Part shown: in pieces, positions 32,347 to 41,256 of the stretch
Layout: each line of letters opens with the position of its first letter
How positions within the stretch are numbered: the first letter of the stretch is position 1
Source: Acidilobaceae archaeon
GTDB taxonomy: Archaea; Thermoproteota; Thermoprotei_A; Sulfolobales; Acidilobaceae
DNA length: 49,863 nt
Direction of reading: 5' to 3'
Assembly: GCA_025058835.1 (NCBI GenBank)
Contig: JANXEI010000003.1
Coordinates: 1-49,863, forward strand
Notes under the pieces: model-generated
Database searches by the model: none
What the model was told of the DNA's origin: nothing
The model's input: only the letters and a program-made list of their open reading frames with translations
Translations under genes and position numbers: made by a program

Positions 32347-32847
32347 ATGCGGAAGGAGTTTGTGAAGGCCGTGGACGAGAAGAGGCTCTCTCAAGCCCTT
32401 CTGGCTGCATATGCAGATGAGTGGCTGGCAGGCTATTACTACATGCTGACAGCCCACACCATAATGGGCCATGTCTCGGGAGAGATAGCGGAGAACTTCA
32501 TGAAGGAGGCAAAGGAGGAGCTCACAAAGCATGCGCCCATGATCGCTGAGAGGCTCCAGAGCCTGGAGGTGGAGTTGCCGAGGGACTTCAGGAGCCTCTG
32601 GGAGATGTCCCGCTGCAAATACCCAGAGCTGCCCCAAGACCCTTACGACATAGACGGCTGGCTGATAGCTGCCATCAAGGCGGAGGAGTGTGCCATAGAT
32701 GGCTACAAGGAGCTCTACGAGCTAACCCACGGCAAGGACCCAGTTACGGAGAACTTGGCAAAAGATCTGCTTGCTGACGAGGTCAGGCACAGGACAGAGC
32801 TGATAAACCTCTTGAGCAAAGAGGGAACGAAGAGGTTACTCGCCTAA
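32347..32847 (+). CDS. Dps-like ferritin (thioferritin type)
   Basis: The 166-residue four-helix protein has ferroxidase-type ligands: Glu25 in ADEWLAGYYY, Glu57/58 and His62 in KEELTKHA, Glu113/114 in KAEECAIDGY, and Glu145 with His148 in ADEVRHRTEL. Cys90 and Cys115 flank this site, as in the archaeal Dps-like (DPSL) proteins that protect against peroxide and store iron. ATG start. It overlaps the end of convergent porB by 12 bases. Confidence 0.88.
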   Translation: MRKEFVKAVDEKRLSQALLAAYADEWLAGYYYMLTAHTIMGHVSGEIAENFMKEAKEELTKHAPMIAERLQSLEVELPRDFRSLWEMSRCKYPELPQDPYDIDGWLIAAIKAEECAIDGYKELYELTHGKDPVTENLAKDLLADEVRHRTELINLLSKEGTKRLLA

Positions 32848-33777
32848 AGGCCCTATGACCTCCTCTCCCACGAGCTTGTTTATTCTCTCTACCTCCCTGT
32901 TGACGTGCTCCTGGACCTCCTCTATCTCTTTCTCCGTCAGCCCCCTGAACCTGCCCTGTAACGTGAGGTAGTGCCTCACATGCTTCCTCTTCGGCACGCG
33001 GGTCGTGACCTTGAAGTCCCCCTTCGTCGACTCCCAGTTGATCCACATTGCAGTCTCCACAGCCAGCCTGCCCAGCTTTATGCCGTACTTCGGCTCGAAC
33101 CTCCAGCCAGTGGGGCAGGGCTGGAGCACGTGGAGGAAGGAGGGGCCCTCGAGCTCTAGGGCCTTGCTGAACTTCTGCAACATGTCCATGAGGTAAGCCA
33201 CGTTCGTGGTTGCCACATAGTCTATGCCGTGAGCCAGCACTATGTCGGCTATGGGCTTCTTGCGCTGGGGCTTACCGCGGAGGACCTTGCCTATTGGAGT
33301 CGTGGTGGTCCAGGCATGGAGAGGCGTGGAGCCACTCCGCTGGATCCCTGTGTTCATGTAGGCCTCGTTGTCGTAGAGAACGTAGAGCACCCTATGACCT
33401 CTCTCCAACATGCCGCTGAGGGCCTGCAACCCTATGTCGTAGGTGCCGCCGTCTCCTGCAAGCACTATCACGTTTATCTTCCTGTCCCGCTCAATGAGCC
33501 CCTTCCTCGCCAAGACCTTCAGCGACGCCTCGATGCCGCTTGCTGCAGCTGAGGCGTTCTCGAAAGCCACGTGGAGCCAGGGCACCTTCCAGGAGGTGTA
33601 CGGGTACATGGTAGTGGAGACCTCCACGCAGCCAGTGGCGTTGACGACGATGGTGTTCTTCCCTGCGACCTTCAGGAGGTGCCTTATGATAGTTGCTGCA
33701 GTACATCCAGCGCAGAGGCCGTGGCCGGGAGCGAAGAGCTCCTCCCTCGGGAGATCCCTCAGGGTCCTGATCCTCAT
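32836..33777 (-). CDS. porB: 2-oxoacid (pyruvate):ferredoxin oxidoreductase, beta subunit
   Basis: Thiamine-diphosphate subunit of the enzyme that makes acetyl-CoA from pyruvate and reduces ferredoxin. The 313 residues contain cluster cysteines at GLCAGC, VNATGCVEV and a later PCPTGW, and the ThDP motif VLAGDGGTYDIGLQAL with YDNEAYMNTGIQRS. The ATG at 33777 overlaps porA by four bases. A much longer frame runs upstream antiparallel to nothing useful and is ignored. Confidence 0.95.
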   Translation of the reverse strand: MRIRTLRDLPREELFAPGHGLCAGCTAATIIRHLLKVAGKNTIVVNATGCVEVSTTMYPYTSWKVPWLHVAFENASAAASGIEASLKVLARKGLIERDRKINVIVLAGDGGTYDIGLQALSGMLERGHRVLYVLYDNEAYMNTGIQRSGSTPLHAWTTTTPIGKVLRGKPQRKKPIADIVLAHGIDYVATTNVAYLMDMLQKFSKALELEGPSFLHVLQPCPTGWRFEPKYGIKLGRLAVETAMWINWESTKGDFKVTTRVPKRKHVRHYLTLQGRFRGLTEKEIEEVQEHVNREVERINKLVGEEVIGPLGE

Positions 33778-34943
33778 GCTTCCACCCCCCTCACTCCCCA
33801 GTAGAGCGTCTCCCTCATCCCCTTCACCTTGGAGCCCCTCTCGATCATGCCCATCACGTCCCTCTCCGTCACAGCCCTCCCCCCTAGCCCTGCGACAAAG
33901 CTCACCACGTCTATGCCGCTCCCGTAGAGGCTGGCCATGACCTCCAGCGCCACGGGTCCCGAAATGGGGGTGCCGTAGCTGACTGCTCTGTCGATAACAA
34001 TGACCTTCGATGCTCCCTCTGTTGCCCTCCTCAGCTCCTCCCCGGGGAAGGGCCTCCACAGCCTTAGCCTCAGCGCCCCCACCCTTGCCCCCTTCTCCCT
34101 GTACCTCCTCGCCGCTTCCATCACGTTACCAAATATTCCCCCATAGGTCAGCACGAGGAGGTCTGCCCCCTCAGCCTCGTAACTCTCTATGGGCTCGTAG
34201 GACCTGCCCAGCACCTTCTGCATCTTCCCCCTCGCCTCAGCCATCACCTCCTTTGCCATCTTCATGGCCTCGACCTGCTGGTACTTGAGCTCGTAGTACC
34301 AGTCGGGGCCTACGAGGGTCCCCAAGGTTATGGGGCTGTCAGGATCTAGCCTCTCCCTCTGCCTCCGGGGCACCAGCTCCCTCACCTCTCTGGGATCCTC
34401 TGGAACGAAGAGGGGTTCGTAGGTGTGGCTCATCCAGAAGCCGTCGTAAGCCACTATAGCTGGCAGGAGGACGCGGGGGTCCTCTGCCACCATGTAAGCC
34501 TCGATGACCGAGTCGTAGACCTCCTGGGCAGTGGAGGCGATGGTCGTTATCCAGGAGCTGTCCCTCACGTTCATGAGGTCGCTGTAGTCGCACCAGATGT
34601 TTAGGGGAGCAGAGACGGCCCTTGTCGCTACCGCCATCACCACGGGCAGCCTCATCCCAGCCGTTATCGGGAGGACCTCGTGCATGAACTCGAGGCCCTG
34701 AGAGGAGGTGGCAGTGAAGACCCTCGCCCCCGCAGCTGCCGCGCCCACCACGGCGCTCAGCGCAGAGTGCTCGCTCTCCACATGTATCATCTCAGCGTCC
34801 AGCTCCCCCCCTGCTATGAGCTCCGAGAGCTTCTCCACCACGCCCGTCTGGGGGGTTATGGGATAGGCAGCTATCACGTCCACGTCTACGTCCCTTACAG
34901 CGTATGCTACCGCATAGTTTGAGTTGAGGAGCACCCTCTTCAT
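33774..34943 (-). CDS. porA: 2-oxoacid (pyruvate):ferredoxin oxidoreductase, alpha subunit
   Basis: The 389 residues carry the alpha-subunit marks: AAYPITPQTGVVEKLSELI, the acidic MIHVESEHSALSAVVGAAAAG region read in parts, TATSSQGLEFMHEVLP, and the C-terminal domain with LRLWRPFPGEEL. The sequence starts one base after the porD stop and overlaps porB at its end. Substrate is most likely pyruvate, as judged from the four-gene G-D-A-B order; a related 2-oxoacid cannot be excluded. Confidence 0.95.
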   Translation of the reverse strand: MKRVLLNSNYAVAYAVRDVDVDVIAAYPITPQTGVVEKLSELIAGGELDAEMIHVESEHSALSAVVGAAAAGARVFTATSSQGLEFMHEVLPITAGMRLPVVMAVATRAVSAPLNIWCDYSDLMNVRDSSWITTIASTAQEVYDSVIEAYMVAEDPRVLLPAIVAYDGFWMSHTYEPLFVPEDPREVRELVPRRQRERLDPDSPITLGTLVGPDWYYELKYQQVEAMKMAKEVMAEARGKMQKVLGRSYEPIESYEAEGADLLVLTYGGIFGNVMEAARRYREKGARVGALRLRLWRPFPGEELRRATEGASKVIVIDRAVSYGTPISGPVALEVMASLYGSGIDVVSFVAGLGGRAVTERDVMGMIERGSKVKGMRETLYWGVRGVEA

Positions 34944-35246
34944 CTACTTCACCTCCTCCACCATCTTAATGGCTCCTACGGGGCACTCCTCTGCACAAAT
35001 CCCGCAGCCCTTGCAGTAATCGTAGTCTATGCTCAGGGAGAAGCTCCAGCTCCTGTTGCCCACCTTGTACTCTCCGTCTACTATGCTGAAGATCCCCTCC
35101 GGGCAGTAGGCCCAGCAGAGGAGGCAGCGGATGCACTTGTCGTTATCTAGCACAGGCCTGTAGACCCGCCAGTCGCCCGTCTTCCTCCTCGCGCTGTTCC
35201 CAGGCTCTAATATAAGGCCTCCGCGGGGGAGCTCTCTCCAGCTCAT
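34944..35246 (-). CDS. porD: Pyruvate:ferredoxin oxidoreductase, delta (ferredoxin) subunit
   Basis: A 100-residue ferredoxin-like protein with two 4Fe-4S motifs, CIRCLLCWAYCP and CKGCGICAEECP, which carries electrons to ferredoxin. Typical length. ATG start overlapping porG, with porA following directly. Confidence 0.95.
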   Translation of the reverse strand: MSWRELPRGGLILEPGNSARRKTGDWRVYRPVLDNDKCIRCLLCWAYCPEGIFSIVDGEYKVGNRSWSFSLSIDYDYCKGCGICAEECPVGAIKMVEEVK

Positions 35247-35842
35247 GGCTCCAACACCTCAGCAGACCTGTACGCCTCCTGCAGCACCGCCACGTTGGCG
35301 AGGAGGGGCTCGCCCAGAGCGGGGCTCTTGAGCAAGAGCTCCAGAGAGCCCTGCCACTGGAAGCCGAAGAGGACCTTGAGGGTAGCCCTCGCGAGGCTGT
35401 CCAAGCTCGGCCTCTCCAACGCCCTCGCCAGCGCCCCGAGCATAGCTACGTTAACTATCGGCACCTTGAGGATCTTGAGGACTATGCTAGTCCCGTCCAC
35501 GACCACCACCTTCCTCCTAGCCATCTCCGCGATCTCCTTGGGGTTGCGCTTGCTGTTGATGACGAGCACGCCGCTCTCCTTAAGCCCCGAAAGGTAGAGC
35601 GGGGGAGGCAAGCTAGGGTCTAGAACTACGACAACGTCGGGCTCAACTATGGGCGACCTCACCACTATGGCCTCCCTCTCGGAGATCCTGGTGTAAGCCC
35701 TCACAGGCGCCCCTCTCCTCTCCGGCCCGAACTCGGGGAAGGCCTGGGCGTAGAGGCCCTCCATTGTGGCGGCCTCGGCAAGGACGATAGAAGCAGTTAC
35801 CGCCCCTTGCCCCCCTCTGCCATGCCACCTTATCTCGAGCAC
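35243..35842 (-). CDS. porG: Pyruvate:ferredoxin oxidoreductase, gamma subunit
   Basis: The 199-residue gamma subunit starts at GTG 35842 with VLEIRWHGRGGQGAVT, the family's N-terminal motif. YAQAFPEFGPERRGAPVRAY follows. Upstream in-frame codons run through promoter sequence and are discarded. A TATA box at 35857-35869 makes the transcript essentially leaderless. First gene of porGDAB. Confidence 0.95.
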   Translation of the reverse strand: MLEIRWHGRGGQGAVTASIVLAEAATMEGLYAQAFPEFGPERRGAPVRAYTRISEREAIVVRSPIVEPDVVVVLDPSLPPPLYLSGLKESGVLVINSKRNPKEIAEMARRKVVVVDGTSIVLKILKVPIVNVAMLGALARALERPSLDSLARATLKVLFGFQWQGSLELLLKSPALGEPLLANVAVLQEAYRSAEVLEP

Positions 35843-35856
35843 TGCGATCCCTGGAA

Positions 35857-35890
35857 AAATATATTTAGAAAACCTATAAATATAAAACCT
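35857..35890 (-). promoter_or_regulatory. porG promoter with tandem A/T boxes
   Basis: On the minus strand AGGTTTT occurs twice 15 bases apart (35890-35884 and 35875-35869), each followed by an A/T run (ATATTTAT, then CTAAATATATTT). The second box is correctly placed for the GTG at 35842. The first, after the ubiD stop, may be a terminator or a duplicated element. Confidence 0.55.
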
Positions 35891-37166
35891 ACGCTCGAAT
35901 TCTTGCCCTCTCAAACTCTATACCAGCGTTTAACGGCTTCGTGGCGTCCATGCCCATCTTAGTTGTTAGCCCCTCCTTTGCGCTAGGATCTAGAGTAGAT
36001 CCCCTGGCTCCCCTCACCAGCACCAGGTCCTCGTCAGCCTGGAACCGGGTCGCCAGGGCCCACTCCACCTCCTCCCAGTCGTCAACGTTTATGTCCTCGT
36101 CCACCACTATTACCATCTTGAGGCTAGGGTGGCCAGAGAAGGCGGCCATTATGGCGTTCTTCCCATCACCTTCATGAGTTTTCGTGAGGGAAACTATTGC
36201 ATGCAGCCACCCCCCGCTGGCCTTTGTCAGCCTCACCCTGTGGACCCTGGGCACCACCCTAGAGACTGCCTCCCATATGGCTGCCTCCCTCGAGAACCCC
36301 ATGAGGTTCGAGGACTCAGCGCCCCCTGAGAGTATGACGTGAGTAGGCTCTTCGCTGAGGAACACCTTCTCCACCTTGAGCACGGGCTGGGGGCGCAGCT
36401 TGTCGTAAGTGCGGATCACGTCCACGAACATCCCCTCCTCCTCCATCTCCCTCGTGAGGTAGCCCTCGATCACGGCAGAAGCGCCCGCGGGCACAGGGTT
36501 GCGGTGGAGGGGGCTCTCGAAGGCCTCGAGGCTGCCCAGTATCTTTGCAGCTATGCCCATCTCGAAGAGGCCGAAGCGGGGGGAGGTGGCAGCTGCTATC
36601 TCCACTGCAGGGTGAACGCCGAGGAGGACGGTGACGGGCAGGTCATGGCCTTTGCTCGTAGCCCTCTTGTATAGCTCCCAGAGGTGGCGGGGGACTACCC
36701 TCACCACCCCCCTCCTCTCCCCCCGCACGTTTATCCTGTGGATGCTTGCGTTGCAGATGCTCTCCCAGCAGGCAATGAAGAGGGAGGAGGAGAGGTAGAG
36801 GCCCCTCTCCTTCTCGTAGAACCTCGCTGCGGGGAGGCTCAGGAGGCCCCTCTCTGCCTCCCTCAGCTTGGGAGCCCCGCCCACCTTCAGCTCCCCCGGA
36901 CTGCTCATGGCCTCCAACAGCTTTGCGTAGGCCTCGCTATCTTCCCTCGCTCCCATTGCCTTCCTCAGCTTCTCCCTCGTGTCAACCATGTTAGAAACGC
37001 TCTCCCCCTCTGCGCCCTCTACTTGGAAGGAGATCACAGGCCCCTTTCCCTCCCACTGAGCTATGGCCTTCCCTACCTCCAGCTCCCTCCCCAGCGTGCC
37101 CGGCAGCCTCTCGAGGGGGACTTCCCTGAGGAACTCGCTCACAGATCCCTTCAAGCCTGTCCCCAT
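35889..37166 (-). CDS. UbiD-family decarboxylase
   Basis: The 425 residues follow the UbiD pattern: SVSEFLREVPLERLPG at the start, SIHRINVRGERRGVVRVVPRH, VTVLLGVHPAVEIAAATS, FVDVIRTYDKL and the C-terminal WALATRFQADEDLVLV. Members use prenylated FMN to decarboxylate or carboxylate unsaturated or aromatic acids. No UbiX flavin prenyltransferase is in the window. ATG at 37166 fits a leaderless transcript from CTTAAG at 37185-37190; a TTG nine codons upstream would run through that box. Confidence 0.92.
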   Translation of the reverse strand: MGTGLKGSVSEFLREVPLERLPGTLGRELEVGKAIAQWEGKGPVISFQVEGAEGESVSNMVDTREKLRKAMGAREDSEAYAKLLEAMSSPGELKVGGAPKLREAERGLLSLPAARFYEKERGLYLSSSLFIACWESICNASIHRINVRGERRGVVRVVPRHLWELYKRATSKGHDLPVTVLLGVHPAVEIAAATSPRFGLFEMGIAAKILGSLEAFESPLHRNPVPAGASAVIEGYLTREMEEEGMFVDVIRTYDKLRPQPVLKVEKVFLSEEPTHVILSGGAESSNLMGFSREAAIWEAVSRVVPRVHRVRLTKASGGWLHAIVSLTKTHEGDGKNAIMAAFSGHPSLKMVIVVDEDINVDDWEEVEWALATRFQADEDLVLVRGARGSTLDPSAKEGLTTKMGMDATKPLNAGIEFERARIRA

Positions 37167-37184
37167 CGGTATATATGCTGCTCT

Positions 37185-37190
37185 CTTAAG
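37185..37190. promoter_or_regulatory. Palindromic CTTAAG core between ubiD and the thioredoxin-CcdA gene
   Basis: CTTAAG is a perfect palindrome 22 bases from the ubiD ATG and 32 bases from the thioredoxin-CcdA ATG, so a single core fits both promoters. It decides the ubiD start at 37166. Confidence 0.5.
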
Positions 37191-37219
37191 CAATAGCTAG
37201 AGTAGGCGGGAGGGGAGTT

Positions 37220-38362
37220 ATGAAGAAGGGCTTGAGGATCAAGGGAAGAGCTCCTGACACGAAGCGCCTCGCGATCCTGGCAGTTGTGATCTGGCTCCTC
37301 TTCCTCGCAGCCGCCTCCTTGCAGAGGGAGGAGGCGAGGCTAGAGGGCATAGTGGAGGTCACAGACCCCAAAAAGCTGGGGCAGAGCATACCGAAGAGCG
37401 GCGTCTCCATAGTTTTCTTCAAGGCTTACGGCTGCCCGGGCTGTGCCAAGGTAGAGCCAGCCCTGCTGAAGTACGTGGAGGAGAACGGGAACGTGACCCT
37501 TGTCGTGGCTAACCTCAGCGAGATGTCTAGGACTAATTACAGGGGGACGCTCGACCTCATGAATGAGTACAAAGTTCCTGGCACCCCTACGCTCCTCCTC
37601 TACGCCAACGGCTCCCTCCTCGCTAGGAAGGTAGGAGACTTCGGCCTAGGGGATCAGTACGAGGGCCTGAAGAGTTTCGTCGAGGGGAACCTGGCAAAGG
37701 CCCCTAGGGGATCTACGGTTGCCCAAGAGGCTAGAGAAGAAGGGGGAGCCCTGGAGCTCTTTGCCTTCCTCGCGGGCTCCCTCCTCCTCGGCCTGTTTGC
37801 AGCCGTTTCCCCCTGCAGCCTCCCTGTGCTCATAGCATATGCATCTGCAGAGAGGATTAGGGTGAGCGGGAAGGAGGTGGTGAGGAAGTCCGCAGCCCTC
37901 TGGGCTGCCGCAGCTGCCGGGGGCCTCCTCTTTGCCGGCGCATATAGCATTAGCGCTTTCCTGCCGCTGAACGTTTATGCCCTCCTCACCTCCTTCGTAG
38001 CCAGCCTACTAGTAGCCTGGGGCGTCCTCACCCTCTGGACCTCTAACCCCACGCTCCTTTCCATCCCTCAGCTCTCTAGAGCTGCGCCGCTCCTGGGCAT
38101 CCAGTGCTCCCTCCCCTTCCTGCTCACGCTTATTGCAGTAGCAGGGAGCTCCCCCCTCATGGCTTCCCTAGGAGGGCTCCTCTTCGCCCTGGGCTTCTCG
38201 CTTCCCTTCAGCGCCCTCTCCTCTGCTGCCTCCCTAGCTGATCACGTGCTGAGGTTCATGAACAGCAGGGCAGCAGTGATCCTGCAGGGGCTGGCGTTGG
38301 TGGCAGCAGGAGCATATGTGCTCTACTACCTCTACCCTGACTTCTCCCTCCTCAATATTTAG
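37220..38362 (+). CDS. Thioredoxin-CcdA/DsbD-type membrane fusion
   Basis: The 380-residue protein has a membrane anchor (about 17-34), an extracytoplasmic thioredoxin domain with CPGC at residues 72-75 and a cis-proline loop VPGTPTLLLY, and a C-terminal CcdA-like domain of about six helices. The conserved membrane cysteines are Cys199 (SPCSLPVL) and Cys296 (IQCSLPF). It should pass electrons across the membrane to thiols outside, for example for disulphide repair or cytochrome maturation. Shine-Dalgarno GGGAGGGGAG. Confidence 0.9.
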   Translation: MKKGLRIKGRAPDTKRLAILAVVIWLLFLAAASLQREEARLEGIVEVTDPKKLGQSIPKSGVSIVFFKAYGCPGCAKVEPALLKYVEENGNVTLVVANLSEMSRTNYRGTLDLMNEYKVPGTPTLLLYANGSLLARKVGDFGLGDQYEGLKSFVEGNLAKAPRGSTVAQEAREEGGALELFAFLAGSLLLGLFAAVSPCSLPVLIAYASAERIRVSGKEVVRKSAALWAAAAAGGLLFAGAYSISAFLPLNVYALLTSFVASLLVAWGVLTLWTSNPTLLSIPQLSRAAPLLGIQCSLPFLLTLIAVAGSSPLMASLGGLLFALGFSLPFSALSSAASLADHVLRFMNSRAAVILQGLALVAAGAYVLYYLYPDFSLLNI

Positions 38363-38377
38363 AACTTTATTACCCTC

Positions 38378-39289
38378 TTGCCGCATACAGCGCGGTGGTC
38401 TCTCTTTAGGGCGCTCCTGGAGCGCTTTGCAGCTACCCTAGATGCTGGAGACCTGAGGGTGCTGAGGGCCCTCGAGGCCTTGAGGGAGAGCTATGAGTAC
38501 GTCCCGCTGGAGCTCCTGGAGCTCAAGCTGAAGATGCCCCCCTCCCACCTCTCCCGGTCTCTGGAGAGGCTGGTGGAGATGAGGGCCGTGAGGAGGGCTG
38601 AGCAGGGCGTTTCCCTCACCTTTCGAGGCCTTGACGCCCTAGCCTTCCTTCACCTCAAGAGGAGGGGCTACATAGCAAGGCTTGGGGAGAGGATAGGGGC
38701 AGGGAAGGAGGGCGACGTGTTCCTGGTGGAGCTCCCAGAAGGGGAGTTGGGGGTGCTCAAGCTCCACAGGGGCGGGGTGAGGAGGTTCAGGAAAATGAGG
38801 AGGTACAGAGGTTACGCTGCAGAGCTGAGGGGCGACAGGCTGAAGCTAGCCGTCCTAACCTGCAGGAGGGAGCACTGGGCGCTCGAGCAGCTGAGCAAGA
38901 GGGGAGCCCTAGTGCCCAGACCGATAGCAAGGAGCAGGCATGCCCTCCTGCAGGAGTACATAGAGGGGGTGGAGCTCTACAAGCTGAGAGAGGCCGGGGA
39001 GCAGGAGGCAAGGGAGCTCCTCCTCACAGCCCTTGGGACGGTGAGGAAGGCCTACCTAGAGGTGGCCATAGTCCACGGCGACCTGAGCGAGTACAACGTG
39101 CTAGCTAGCAACGGGAGGTCTTACGTGATAGACTGGCCCCAATACCTTCGCGTGGGGGAGCCCGGGGCAGAGGAGGCGCTGAGGGGAGACGTGGAGAGGC
39201 TCGTGCGCTTCTTCTCCCGCCGGTTCTCCCTTGACGTAAAGGCGGAGGACGCGCTCTCCTATGTGAGGGGGATTAGGGGTGAGCTCTGA
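38378..39289 (+). CDS. rio2: RIO2-type serine kinase/ATPase
   Basis: Atypical kinase required for maturation of the small ribosomal subunit. The 303 residues contain the RIO2-specific N-terminal winged helix (to about residue 90), the nucleotide loop GERIGAGKEGDVFLVE, the catalytic loop VHGDLSEYNVL and metal-binding YVIDWPQY. TTG start; the preceding AATATTTAG includes the upstream stop and may serve as TATA box. It overlaps the next gene by 11 bases. Confidence 0.95.
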   Translation: MPHTARWSLFRALLERFAATLDAGDLRVLRALEALRESYEYVPLELLELKLKMPPSHLSRSLERLVEMRAVRRAEQGVSLTFRGLDALAFLHLKRRGYIARLGERIGAGKEGDVFLVELPEGELGVLKLHRGGVRRFRKMRRYRGYAAELRGDRLKLAVLTCRREHWALEQLSKRGALVPRPIARSRHALLQEYIEGVELYKLREAGEQEARELLLTALGTVRKAYLEVAIVHGDLSEYNVLASNGRSYVIDWPQYLRVGEPGAEEALRGDVERLVRFFSRRFSLDVKAEDALSYVRGIRGEL

Positions 39290-41225
39290 GAAGTGCATGG
39301 GCGTTGACCTGGAGAGCGGAGCCCCCGGGCAGAGGGGAGCGCGCTTCAGCCTCGTTGTCGTTAACGGGGAGGGGAAGATAGTTTACAAGGTAGAGGGCGC
39401 AAGCCTAGCAAAGCTGATCCGGGTGGCCTGGGAGCACCTCCCCGCTAAGGTAGGCTTTGACAACGTTTACGAGCTGGCAGAGGACGAGAGGGGGCTCGTG
39501 AGGGCTCTCTCCCTCTTCCCCCCGACCTCTGTGGTGGTGCAGGTAACCCTCCTGGAGGGCCAGTTCCTAGACGTGAGGGAGGTGGCCCGGCGGGCTGGTA
39601 TACTCGAGGAGGGATCAAAGCTGAGCCCCTCCAAGACCGCATATGTGTGCGCTCTCCTTGCATGCAAGGGCTATGGCACAGTAGTGAGGAGCGTGGAGGA
39701 GAAGACCGTCGTCCAGGTCTCGAAGCTCCGCTCCCCCTCCCCTGGCGGCTGGAGCCAGCAGAGGTATCAGAGAAGGGTGAGGGCCCTGATCCAGGGAGTT
39801 GCCAACAGCATAAGGGAAGCGCTGGACAAGGCAGGCGTGGACTACGATTATTTCTATAGGGAGAGCAAGGGCGGGCTGGAGTCTGCCACCTTCACCGTCT
39901 ACGCGCCGAGGGAGGTGGTGGAGGGCATAGTAAGGGAGGAGAGGGGTCAAGACTATGTAGTTAGGGTCAGGCCCGTCTACAGGAGCAGGCTCTTCCTCAC
40001 GCCGCGGAGGCCTGAGAGGGCCCTCATCGTAGGAGTAGACGCGGGCACCACCACAGGGCTGGCGATCTTGGACATAGAGGGCAACCTGCTCTATGCCTCG
40101 AGCTCCAAGGGGCTGGACAGGGGGACCATAATAGATCTCGTGCTGAGCCACGGGAAGCCCATAATGGTTGCCACCGACGTGGCAGAGGCTCCGGAGACGG
40201 TGAGGAAGCTGGCAGCGCAGTTGGGCGCCAACCTCTTCGTGCCCCCCTCCGACCTCAGCGTGGCAGAGAAGAAGGAGCTCGTCGACAGGTTCCTGGGCGA
40301 GCCGGCAGAGGACACGCACCAGAGGGATGCGCTGGCTGCAGCGCTGAAGGCCTACGCCAGCGTGAGGAGCAAGCTGGAGCAGATAGAGAGGAAGCTGGAG
40401 GACCTGAGCTTCGAGATAAGCAGGGAGGAGGTGAAGAGGTGGGTGATCGAGGGCCTCACGGTAGCTGAGGCCCTAGAGAGGGCAATCGAGAGGGCCCTGG
40501 AGGAGAGGAGGGAGGTGAGGAGGGTCGTGAGCCCCCCGCCCAGGAGCGCGGACATCAGCTCCTACGCCCTGGAGGTGGAGAGGCTCCGGGCGCAGAAGGA
40601 GGCTCTGGAGAGGAGGGTGAGGGAGCTCGAGGCAGCCCTGGAGCAGCAGGAGAGGAAGCTCAGAGAGGCCTGGAGGGCTGCAAGGGCAGAGCTGCTGAGG
40701 GATGCAGAGATAGCGAAGATGGAGCAGCGGTTGAGGGAGCTGGAGAGGGCGCTGGAGGGCGCAAGGGCAGAGAACCTCAGGGCAGCGGAGAGGTCGAGGC
40801 AGCTCGTGGAGCTTCTCCTCTCCCTTGCCAGGGGCGACCTCGTCCCCGCAAGGAGGCTCCCCAGCCTGACTGTCAGCAACGTGAGGAGGAGCGAGAGGCA
40901 GTTGGGCAAGGTGAGGGCAGGGGAGGCGATAGTGGTAGAAGATCCAGGCACCTTCGAGAGGGAGGCCATAGCTCTCGTGAGGGAGGCCTCGGCAGTCCTC
41001 CTCTCCCACCTTGACTCCCCGCTAGCAAACGCGCTGAGGAGCTCCCGCGTTCCCGTGCTGGAGAAGGGGAAGTACCTCAAGGCCGTCCTCGAGGAGACCG
41101 AGCTGGCCCTCCTCTCCCCCTCGGCGCTGGAGGACGCTGCCGCAGAGCGGGAGAGGATGGAGAGGAAGAGCTCCCTGGACCTGGAGAGGATAGTGGAGGA
41201 GTACCGCTCGAGGAGAAAATATTAA
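39279..41225 (+). CDS. DUF460 protein (RNase H-like plus coiled coil)
   Basis: The 648-residue archaeal-specific protein (COG2433) has an N-terminal RNase H-like part (GVDLESG, KVGFDNVYELAED), a central second RNase H-like part (LIVGVDAGTTTGLAILDIEG), and a long Arg/Glu-rich coiled coil (about 365-525). A short C-terminal domain follows. Family function is not established. Its length, coiled coil and start overlap with rio2 suggest a link to RNA or ribosome processing, which is only inference. Confidence 0.9.
   Translation: MSSEKCMGVDLESGAPGQRGARFSLVVVNGEGKIVYKVEGASLAKLIRVAWEHLPAKVGFDNVYELAEDERGLVRALSLFPPTSVVVQVTLLEGQFLDVREVARRAGILEEGSKLSPSKTAYVCALLACKGYGTVVRSVEEKTVVQVSKLRSPSPGGWSQQRYQRRVRALIQGVANSIREALDKAGVDYDYFYRESKGGLESATFTVYAPREVVEGIVREERGQDYVVRVRPVYRSRLFLTPRRPERALIVGVDAGTTTGLAILDIEGNLLYASSSKGLDRGTIIDLVLSHGKPIMVATDVAEAPETVRKLAAQLGANLFVPPSDLSVAEKKELVDRFLGEPAEDTHQRDALAAALKAYASVRSKLEQIERKLEDLSFEISREEVKRWVIEGLTVAEALERAIERALEERREVRRVVSPPPRSADISSYALEVERLRAQKEALERRVRELEAALEQQERKLREAWRAARAELLRDAEIAKMEQRLRELERALEGARAENLRAAERSRQLVELLLSLARGDLVPARRLPSLTVSNVRRSERQLGKVRAGEAIVVEDPGTFEREAIALVREASAVLLSHLDSPLANALRSSRVPVLEKGKYLKAVLEETELALLSPSALEDAAAERERMERKSSLDLERIVEEYRSRRKY
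41216..41224 (+). promoter_or_regulatory. TATA box of the flavin-reductase-like gene, in the DUF460 stop
   Basis: AAAATATTA at 41216-41224 overlaps the TAA stop of DUF460 (41223-41225) and is about 36 bases before the TTG at 41257. Confidence 0.5.
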
Positions 41226-41256
41226 GCCCAAAGGCATCCTTCTAGGGGCGAGAGGC

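Noticed and set aside
33778-34059. N-terminal extension of porB
   Set aside because: The extra residues are Arg/Gly/His-rich shadow of porA; family homology starts at the ATG at 33777, which overlaps the porA stop.
35843-35914. N-terminal extension of porG
   Set aside because: It would translate two TATA boxes (YIYRFSKYIF). The gamma-subunit motif begins right after the GTG at 35842.
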